The position numbers and the translations under genes were made by a program. This document shows positions 41,540 through 47,244 of a stretch of 64,000 bases of DNA, piece after piece. The notes below the pieces were generated by a model that was not told where the DNA came from, did not search any database, and was given only the letters and a program-made list of their open reading frames with translations. Origin of the DNA: Lepidurus packardi (lineage: Eukaryota; Arthropoda; Branchiopoda; Notostraca; Triopsidae); NCBI GenBank assembly GCA_023053545.1, contig JAKZAN010000047.1:495544-559543 (forward strand), written 5' to 3'. Positions within the stretch are counted from its first letter, which is position 1, and each line of letters opens with the position of its first letter.

Positions 41540-41588
41540 GGAGGCGTGGTCTTCAAGCGAGCTTGAAGACGTGTTTACACAACGCTCC
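41540..41588 (+). other. Foldable 5'-terminal RNA structure (three-way junction)
   Basis: Three nested or adjacent helices can be drawn. The outer stem pairs 41540-41547 (GGAGGCGT) with 41582-41588 (ACGCTCC) around one bulged G. Inside it is a perfect 9-bp hairpin, GTCTTCAAG (41549-41557) with CTTGAAGAC (41562-41570) around a CGAG loop, and a short hairpin in GTGTTTACAC (41571-41580). The fold starts only a few nucleotides from the element's 5' end. I see no hammerhead core and cannot draw a double pseudoknot of the HDV type. A role in RNP packaging, promoter function or translation is inference. Confidence 0.6.
41567..41573 (+). promoter_or_regulatory. Candidate downstream promoter element (AGACGTG)
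   Basis: AGACGTG matches the arthropod DPE consensus RGWYV in its first five bases. It begins at about +30 from the apparent first base of the element; the functional DPE position is +28. Jockey-type retrotransposons are known to use initiator plus DPE promoters. The spacing is 2 nt off unless transcription starts at 41540, and the motif also forms part of the 5' hairpin, so this is only a candidate. Confidence 0.3.
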
Positions 41589-41732
41589 TAGTTTAAAGCT
41601 TTCTCTGGTGTGAAATAAAGTTTGTTAACACCTGTGAATAGTTGTACTTTTTGGTTAAGTGCCCAACAGACAATTAGAAACAGCTCTGACACGTTTCTGT
41701 CTCAAGTGTTCCAATTTATTCGAACCTTTTGT

Positions 41733-41930
41733 ATGGTGACATGTTACGCTCACCTGGGTCCTCCTCCAGAAGGGGGAGGGACACGGTCCAAAACAATAAC
41801 ACTGAAATCATGGAAGAACAAACAGTGCCCCAGTGCGAACTTTGCCCAAACCCATGTGAACAAGACTCGCAAGACAGCAAACTCTGTAATAAGTGCGCAC
41901 AGAAGGCAACTGCCTGTAAAACTAAAGTGA
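41733..41930 (+). other. Out-of-frame upstream ORF overlapping the ORF1 start
   Basis: The first ATG of the element RNA is at 41733, eight bases before the first ORF1 ATG and in another frame. It opens a 65-codon ORF that runs through both candidate ORF1 starts. It has a T at -3 (weak) and G at +4, so ribosomes would often scan past it. The peptide has no recognisable domain. It may lower ORF1 translation or simply be chance. Confidence 0.35.
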
Positions 41931-43057
41931 GCTCACTCGAACCACCTAGGAAAAAGATTAACGCCCTTCCCAACCTTAACAACCCGTCTGAGTTGCTGGA
42001 GTTCCTATGGAATCAGAATGAAGAGCTGTCAAACAAGGTGGCAATGCTCACCTCGAAAGTTGAGACCCTTATCCCTACAGTGAACAGTATTCCCCAGCTT
42101 CAGGCTGAAATCAAGTACCTGCGAGATGTCATTAGCAAACAGATCAACCAACAAAATCCTGTCACCCCATCGTCAATGGAAGCACCTTGGACCTCGGTGG
42201 TTCGAAAACGTCCTTTACCCAAGTCAAACAAACCCACTGCTTCCCCCTCCCAACCAAGCCAACCCAGCCCGATTAACTACCAAAGACGACAGCAAGACGA
42301 GCTAATTGTCTACTTAGAGCAACTGAACGAAGAAAAGAAAAAGGAAGTGGTCAAAAGAGAAGACTTACTCAGAAATTTGGACAGGGATCTGCTCAAAAAG
42401 TTTGGCAGGAACGCTCCCAACGTGGTGGTAGCCCGGAAGACAAAGTTTCTAATCGAGCTCACACTCGGCACCGAAAAAGAAAAGAACGAAACAGAATCTC
42501 TCCTTCAAGACATCACCCTGGACTCACTTGGTCCCGTTCGAGCAACCCGCCCGAAAAAGCTGAATGATCTGGTTATCCACCAAATCCCAAAGCAGTTTAC
42601 TGAAGAAGAAATCGCTTCACATCTTACCAGAAAGAACGCATCCACACAAATAGAGTTCACGGCAGAGTCAATACGCTGGCTCAACAAGGATAGCACCAAA
42701 TCTTTTGGCTCACTAGTGTTTACATGCCCGTCAGCCGAAGCTAAAACAAGATTGCTCAACCGGGGCTATGTATACGCTTTTAGCAGATCGGTACAACTGG
42801 AAGATCGCCGCCAAGAACAAATCACTCAGTGCTTTAACTGCCAGAAATACGGCCATACTGCTCTTTACTGCAAAGAATCTATCCCAACGTGTGGAAAATG
42901 CTCTGAACCACACAATACGAAAGACTGCTCGAACAACACAAAGAAATGCCGGAACTGCGGCGGTGGACACTTCTCTTTTGACAGTGGCTGCCCGACGCGT
43001 ATCACCGAAAGGCAAAAACGCAATCCCTCTGGTCCTCAATCCCGAAACCCTATCTAA
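41741..43057 (+). CDS. Retrotransposon ORF1 protein: gag-like RNA-binding protein with three zinc knuckles
   Basis: 438 aa from the first in-frame ATG (41741, G at -3). An alternative ATG at 41810 has the better context (A at -3, G at +4) and would give 415 aa; the frame is open upstream to 41729 but has no ATG there. Numbering from 41741: a cysteine cluster C32, C35, C39, C49, C52, C59 (CX2CX3CX9CX2C) may bind zinc; about 82-137 is a heptad-rich coiled coil; about 138-180 is Pro/Ser/Gln-rich; about 183-220 is a highly charged helix; about 270-355 resembles the RRM-like region of Jockey/I gag proteins. Then come three knuckles: C364-C367-H372-C377, C384-C387-H391-C396 and C403-C406-H410-C417. 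The tail is basic. The expected role is binding element RNA, multimerising and forming the RNP that ORF2 protein joins. The frame is intact and the stop overlaps the ORF2 start. Confidence 0.93.
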   Translation: MLRSPGSSSRRGRDTVQNNNTEIMEEQTVPQCELCPNPCEQDSQDSKLCNKCAQKATACKTKVSSLEPPRKKINALPNLNNPSELLEFLWNQNEELSNKVAMLTSKVETLIPTVNSIPQLQAEIKYLRDVISKQINQQNPVTPSSMEAPWTSVVRKRPLPKSNKPTASPSQPSQPSPINYQRRQQDELIVYLEQLNEEKKKEVVKREDLLRNLDRDLLKKFGRNAPNVVVARKTKFLIELTLGTEKEKNETESLLQDITLDSLGPVRATRPKKLNDLVIHQIPKQFTEEEIASHLTRKNASTQIEFTAESIRWLNKDSTKSFGSLVFTCPSAEAKTRLLNRGYVYAFSRSVQLEDRRQEQITQCFNCQKYGHTALYCKESIPTCGKCSEPHNTKDCSNNTKKCRNCGGGHFSFDSGCPTRITERQKRNPSGPQSRNPI

Positions 43058-43059
43058 TG
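43055..43059 (+). promoter_or_regulatory. TAATG stop-start overlap between ORF1 and ORF2
   Basis: The ORF1 stop TAA (43055-43057) shares its last A with the ORF2 start ATG (43057-43059). The ATG has a poor context (C at -3), so independent initiation is unlikely. The same UAAUG arrangement supports termination-reinitiation coupling in the silkworm SART1 element. The inferred result is ORF2 protein made at a lower level than ORF1 protein. Confidence 0.8.
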
Positions 43060-46000
43060 ACAAACGGTTCAAAAATCATCTTCCACAATATAAGAAAGAG
43101 CAACGCTCAGCTCACAGAGACGTTAAGAGAAGCCAGCAACATTAACGCTGACATCGTCGTGATACTCGAACCTCCTTCCAATCCGTACATCTCCCATTTC
43201 CAGAACTTTACAGTGTTCCAACCCCAAAGCCTTTATAAAGGTGTATTATGCTTCAAAAGAAATGCAGCACCTTATATCTCGCTAGTCACAATAACAGAAC
43301 TATATTCAATAACAAAAATAGTCCCAAAAGCTCTTACACCCATTTACTTGATTACGGTCTACAGAAGACACACAACTGACCTCCGCGAACTAATTACTAA
43401 AACCTGGAAAGATCTACCGCCACCCTTCCAAGACGTGATACTCTGCGGTGATTTCAATGCCCACCACTGGCATTGGGAAGACAAACCAGCAGACAAACCA
43501 GGCAGACAGCTGTTCGACTTTATCACCGAAAAGAAGCTAAAACTACTTAATAGCTGGAATGTCCCGACTTTCAACAACGAAAGGGGCAGCTCTTCAACTC
43601 TCGATCTTGCCTTCGCCTCACCAAATATTTCGAGTATAACAAACTTACACCTCATCGATAAAACCTATTTCCCAAACGAATCTGATCACGAGGCTATATG
43701 CGTCAACATCGATATAAGAACAGAAAAATCAAAACATGCTTTCTGGTGCTACAACAAGGCAAACTGGGCGAAACTAAATGAAGACCTCAAGCTAACACTA
43801 CAGAACGAAAAAGACTCACTGTCTGATCTCGACACAACGGAAAAGCTTGACGCCGCAGTCGACCTTTTAACGGGAGCCCTTTGTAACTCTGCTCAGGTGC
43901 ACATCCCTAAAAGAAAATCAACAAATCGGAAAAACCCGTGGTGGAACATAGAACTGGATCTTCTTAGGAAGGAGGTTGCAAAATCACTTAGGACCTACCG
44001 CGCCTTCCCGAGTACGCTCAACGAACGCAACTGGAAAGATGCACGAAACAATTATACAACAACAGTGCGACTTACTAAAGAAGACTACTGGAAGCGAAAA
44101 GTGGACGCGGGAGACACACGAGTATTATGGAACTTGGAAAGGAAGTTTCGGGAATCCAGAAATACCCTTTCACTAGACCAGTTATTAGATGATAACCGCA
44201 AACCATTCGTAAATGAAATATTGAAACTTAACCACCTAGCGGTGAAACTTTTGGACTGTAAAAGCTCCTCTCCATCGACTGTAAACACAGCTAGAACAAC
44301 GAGACACACGCACACACAAAAGACCAGACAAAAAGACCTACCAAAAGTGACGATGGAAGAATTGGATCAATTGGTACGTGCCTTACCTAATATGAAAGCA
44401 CCTGGAGTGGATGGTATTCAACCAATTCTCATCAAAAAAACCTGGCAAACCATCAAACAAACTACAATCGATATATTTAACGCCAGCCTTAGGCTATCCT
44501 ATTTCCCAATAGCTTGGAAAACAGCTAAAATTCTAGCACTACCAAAACCGAATAAGGCTGATTACACTATCTGCAAGAATTTCCGTCCAATAGCTCTTCT
44601 ACCATGCTTGGGCAAAGTCCTCGAAAAAGCCGTGGCAACCAAACTGTCGGAAATGCTAGAGAGCCAAAATTCCCTATCTACTAACCAATGGGGATTCCGG
44701 CCAAACCGCTCAACGACAAACGCTATGCTACAGCTGACGGACAAAATTCTGTCTGGCTTCGACAAACGCAAAGTAACTTCAGTTCTATTACTGGACATTG
44801 AGGGAGCCTTTAATAATGTGAATCACGCAAAGCTATGCCGAGAGGTTGAAAAGAAGAATATACCATCGTACCTAGTCGACTGGATCAGAAGTTTCCTGGA
44901 AAACAGAAGTGGTTTCATCGCTAGTGGGCAGAATATGAGCGAAGTTTTTGGTTTAGAAAAGGGTGTGCCCCAAGGGTCACCCCTCTCACCTGTACTTTTT
45001 ACAATATACGTTAATGGAGCTCTTACCCTTGTTAAAGGCAAAAACTCTTTATCGGAGGGTTTCGCGGATGATATCCTTCTTGCAACCACCAGCTCGACCG
45101 AAGACATAAATGTCGGCAGACTTGAGAAGGCTGTCAAAACGCTAGAAAAATGGGGAGCAAGACTAAGCCTAAACTTCGCAAAATCGAAAACTGAGCTCAT
45201 CCATTTTTCTCGGAAACATACCCGGGATCCCGTCCCACTCACATGGGGAGACGAAATCATCCACCCGAAAACCAATGTAAGGTACCTTGGCCTACACTAC
45301 GACTCTAGACTCAATTGGTCATCCCATGCAAGCCACCTCGCTTCCCAGTGCAACCACACCCTCAACAATCTAAGAAAACTAGTGCATTTTATCCCCTCAA
45401 TAAGAGTAGACAAACTGATAACCCTAGTTAAGAGTACGTTGTACTCAAAAATACTATACGGGCTACCAGCCTGGGCGAATGCGAACCTAACAAACTTACC
45501 CCCTGTGCGAGCACTACACAGACGAGCTCTCCTACTTATCACGGGCGCTCTAAAGACAACTCCAACGGCCTCACTTGAAGTAGAGACTGGTATTCCCCCC
45601 CTAGACCTACTCACACTGAAAACCCTTCTGCGATTCTCCCAGAAACTACAAGACCAACCAATTACGAAACCTAAACACAAAAGTTATATGACCTGCTCCC
45701 AAAGAATACTAGCCTACAGAAATACTTACCCCATATCGGTCAAATCTACGAAAAAATCGGCAGCAATTGATCTCATGATCACTAAAAAATGGCTGCAAAA
45801 GTGGTCGGATACGCCATCAACACTTCGAGACTTACACGTTGTACCGACTCTAAAACCCATTTGCAAGCTCAGACTAGACAGGAAGACAATATCGACACTG
45901 ATAAAACTAAGAACAGCTCACTTCCCAACAAAGACTTACCTCCACAGAATTAAAAAAACTGACGACACGACATGCACTTGCAACAGACACTCAAAACAAG

Positions 46001-46185
46001 ACCTCATGCACGTTTTCTTTCACTGCAGAATACTTAACAAACAGCGAGCAGTGCTTCTGAGAAACCTGTCAACAAAAAGACTACATTTCAACCCCGAAAC
46101 TATTCTTACGAACACATCAGTTTTTCACGCGACTCACGTTTTTGCGACTGACGCGTTGACTATTCTGAAGGAAAACTCAGGTTAA
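43057..46185 (+). CDS. Retrotransposon ORF2 protein: AP-like endonuclease and reverse transcriptase
   Basis: 1042 aa, no internal stop. Residues about 1-220 form an apurinic-like endonuclease (EEP fold): N11 in FHNIRKS, catalytic E38 in ILEPP, D132 and N134 in CGDFNAHHWHW, TLDLAFAS at 181-188, and the terminal S209-D210-H211. A linker contains PWW (294-296), usual in this group. RT spans about 430-760: KNFRPIALLP (507-516), NQWGFRPNRST (543-553), first metal-binding Asp D580 in LLLDIEGAF, GVPQGSPLSP (636-645), F669-A670-D671-D672, and YLGLHYDSRLNWS (743-755). A thumb-like region follows. A C-terminal Cys/His motif, C973-X-C975-X9-H985-X4-C990, ends the protein. No RNase H domain is recognisable. 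It should nick target DNA and copy element RNA by target-primed reverse transcription. Length and domain order are normal for Jockey-like elements, and all visible catalytic residues are retained. Confidence 0.96.
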   Translation: MTNGSKIIFHNIRKSNAQLTETLREASNINADIVVILEPPSNPYISHFQNFTVFQPQSLYKGVLCFKRNAAPYISLVTITELYSITKIVPKALTPIYLITVYRRHTTDLRELITKTWKDLPPPFQDVILCGDFNAHHWHWEDKPADKPGRQLFDFITEKKLKLLNSWNVPTFNNERGSSSTLDLAFASPNISSITNLHLIDKTYFPNESDHEAICVNIDIRTEKSKHAFWCYNKANWAKLNEDLKLTLQNEKDSLSDLDTTEKLDAAVDLLTGALCNSAQVHIPKRKSTNRKNPWWNIELDLLRKEVAKSLRTYRAFPSTLNERNWKDARNNYTTTVRLTKEDYWKRKVDAGDTRVLWNLERKFRESRNTLSLDQLLDDNRKPFVNEILKLNHLAVKLLDCKSSSPSTVNTARTTRHTHTQKTRQKDLPKVTMEELDQLVRALPNMKAPGVDGIQPILIKKTWQTIKQTTIDIFNASLRLSYFPIAWKTAKILALPKPNKADYTICKNFRPIALLPCLGKVLEKAVATKLSEMLESQNSLSTNQWGFRPNRSTTNAMLQLTDKILSGFDKRKVTSVLLLDIEGAFNNVNHAKLCREVEKKNIPSYLVDWIRSFLENRSGFIASGQNMSEVFGLEKGVPQGSPLSPVLFTIYVNGALTLVKGKNSLSEGFADDILLATTSSTEDINVGRLEKAVKTLEKWGARLSLNFAKSKTELIHFSRKHTRDPVPLTWGDEIIHPKTNVRYLGLHYDSRLNWSSHASHLASQCNHTLNNLRKLVHFIPSIRVDKLITLVKSTLYSKILYGLPAWANANLTNLPPVRALHRRALLLITGALKTTPTASLEVETGIPPLDLLTLKTLLRFSQKLQDQPITKPKHKSYMTCSQRILAYRNTYPISVKSTKKSAAIDLMITKKWLQKWSDTPSTLRDLHVVPTLKPICKLRLDRKTISTLIKLRTAHFPTKTYLHRIKKTDDTTCTCNRHSKQDLMHVFFHCRILNKQRAVLLRNLSTKRLHFNPETILTNTSVFHATHVFATDALTILKENSG

Positions 46186-46232
46186 AAACTACTTTATATT
46201 GCCCCATCTTCCTTAATAATAATATTGTGAAG

Positions 46233-46260
46233 AATAAAAGTATGTGTGTGCGTGTGTGGG
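46233..46260 (+). terminator. AATAAA with downstream GT-rich run (bypassed polyadenylation signal?)
   Basis: AATAAA at 46233-46238 is followed by a TG-rich run to 46260, resembling a canonical poly(A) signal with its downstream element. The actual tail starts at 46395, about 155 nt further on, so the RNA that gave rise to this insertion was not cleaved here. No AATAAA lies 10-30 nt before the real tail. Confidence 0.45.
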
Positions 46261-46359
46261 TTTGTTGTTAGTAATAACACAAACCATGTACATAGAATGA
46301 GTGAACAGAGGTTATGATCCCCTGTAAACAGTTTTATGACCTTTTGTAAATATCGAGGT

Positions 46360-46383
46360 AAGCAACGAGCTTAGCTCACGCTT
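46360..46383 (+). other. Hairpin just before the poly(A) tail
   Basis: An inner stem GAGC (46367-46370) with GCTC (46374-46377) around TTA, and an outer stem AAGC (46360-46363) with GCTT (46380-46383), separated by a small internal loop. It ends 11 nt before the tail, where a non-LTR RT could contact its template. Short enough to be chance. Confidence 0.4.
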
Positions 46384-46394
46384 ATAATACACGG

Positions 46395-46419
46395 AAAAAA
46401 AAAAAAAAAAAAAAAAAAA
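46395..46419 (+). repeat. Poly(A) tail, 25 nt
   Basis: Twenty-five uninterrupted A residues between the 3' UTR and the target-site duplication; the last two could be target-derived. Lack of interruptions fits a young insertion. Confidence 0.97.
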
Positions 46420-46430
46420 TTCAGTCAGTA
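46420..46430 (+). repeat. Target-site duplication, 3' copy
   Basis: TTCAGTCAGTA directly after the poly(A), a perfect match to 41527-41537. The following AGGAATTAAT continues the satellite monomer. Confidence 0.95.
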
Positions 46431-47244
46431 AGGAATTAATTAAATCCGTACGGAATTAATTCAGACAGTAAGGAATTAATTAAGTCCGTAAGGAATTAAT
46501 TAAGTCCGTTAGGAATTAATTAAGGAATTAAGGAATTAATTCAGTCCGTAAGGAATTAATTCAGTCCGTAAGGAATTAATTCAGTCAGTAAGGAATTAAT
46601 TCAGTCCGTAAGGAGTTAATAAAATCCGAACGGAATTAATTCAGACCGTAAGGAATTAATTAAGTACGTAAGGAATTAATTAATTCCGTAAGGAATTAAT
46701 TAATTCCGTAAGAAATTAATTCAGTCCGTAAGGAATTCATTCAGTCCGTAAGTAGTTAATTCAGTAAGAAAGGAATTCAATAAATCCTAAAGAATTAATT
46801 CAGTCCGTAAGGAACTAATTCAGTCCGTAAGGAATTAATTCAGTCCGTAAGGAATTAATTCAGTCCGTAAGGAATTATTTCAGTCCGTAATTAATTCATT
46901 CATTCCTTACGGAATTAATTATGTCCATAATGAATTAATTCAGTCCGTAAGGAATTAATTCAGTAAGTAAGGAATTAATTAAATCCGTACGGAATTAATT
47001 CAGACCGTAAGGAATTAATTAAGTACGTAAGGAATTAATTAAGTCCGTAAGGAATTAATTAAGTCCGTTAGGAATTAATTAAGGAATTAAGGAATTAATT
47101 CAGTCCGTAAGGAATTAATTCAGTCCGTAAGGAATTAATTCCGTCAGTAAGGAATTAATTCAGTCCGTAAGGAGTTAATAAAATCCGAACGGAATTAATT
47201 CAGACCGTAAGGAATTAATTAAGTACGTAAGGAATTAATTAAGT
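46431..47244. repeat. Tandem repeat of 559 bp abutting the retrotransposon
   Basis: AAGTCCGTTA at 46502/47061 and AAAATCCGAA at 46621/47180 are 559 bp apart, with a third relative of the second marker near 49476. The left copy starts right at the 3' side of the insertion, so the pre-insertion context can be compared with its paralogue near 46.87-46.99 kb. Confidence 0.8.

Larger units (their letters stand above)
41538..41740 (+). other. 5' UTR / internal promoter region of the retrotransposon
   Basis: About 200 nt between the insertion junction and the first in-frame ATG of ORF1. There is no ATG until 41733. The first 50 nt are GC-richer than the surroundings and foldable (separate entry); the rest is AT-rich and unremarkable. 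Elements of this group carry their promoter inside the transcribed 5' end, so regulatory signals are expected here, but only one candidate motif (AGACGTG at 41567) is visible. The first base is uncertain by a few nucleotides because of possible microhomology or untemplated bases at the junction. Confidence 0.75.
46186..46394 (+). other. 3' UTR of the retrotransposon
   Basis: 209 nt between the ORF2 stop and the poly(A). It holds an AATAAA followed closely by a GT-rich run (46233-46260), an AT-rich middle and a small hairpin close to the tail (46360-46383). In target-primed reverse transcription the RT starts at the 3' end, so the last part is the likely recognition region, but no family-specific 3' motif is recognised. 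Confidence 0.85.
41538..46419 (+). mobile_element. Full-length non-LTR retrotransposon (I/Jockey/R1 group) inserted in the satellite
   Basis: A 4882-bp non-satellite island with the complete anatomy of an autonomous LINE: 5' UTR, ORF1 (gag-like, zinc knuckles), ORF2 (endonuclease and reverse transcriptase), 3' UTR and a 25-nt uninterrupted poly(A). It is bounded by a perfect direct target-site duplication. There are no terminal inverted repeats or LTRs. ORF1 with three CCHC knuckles, an AP-type endonuclease, a FADD-box RT and no RNase H domain fit Jockey-like or R1-like elements. The ORF1 knuckles look Jockey/I-like, while the endonuclease start (FHNIRKS) and the UAAUG junction are also compatible with R1-clade elements, so I do not assign a clade. 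Open ORFs, intact duplication and clean tail suggest a recent insertion. Only one copy lies in the window. Confidence 0.96.

Noticed and set aside
41538..41600. Hammerhead or HDV-like ribozyme at the 5' end
   Set aside because: The hammerhead core CTGATGA is absent and I could not arrange the helices as a nested double pseudoknot. It is kept only as an unexplained structure.
41729..41740. ORF1 start at 41729
   Set aside because: The codon there is TTG. The first in-frame ATG is 41741, with a stronger one at 41810.
42768..43145. ORF of 125 codons spanning the ORF1/ORF2 junction, as a possible frameshift product
   Set aside because: The Cys/His pattern belongs to the ORF1 frame, and the overlap TAATG already explains ORF2 expression; I see no slippery site.
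41716..45680. Antisense and alternate-frame ORFs of 66-150 codons across the retrotransposon
   Set aside because: They overlap the well-supported ORF1 and ORF2, show no recognisable domain, and are explained as shadow frames of the coding sequence. Several begin with non-ATG codons.
45335..46185. RNase H domain after the RT
   Set aside because: No typical TDGS-type motif or acidic catalytic set is visible; the region reads as a thumb-like segment followed by a Cys/His motif.
41538..46419. LTR retrotransposon or integrated virus
   Set aside because: There are no LTRs, protease, integrase or envelope. The poly(A), AP-type endonuclease and variable-length duplication identify a LINE.
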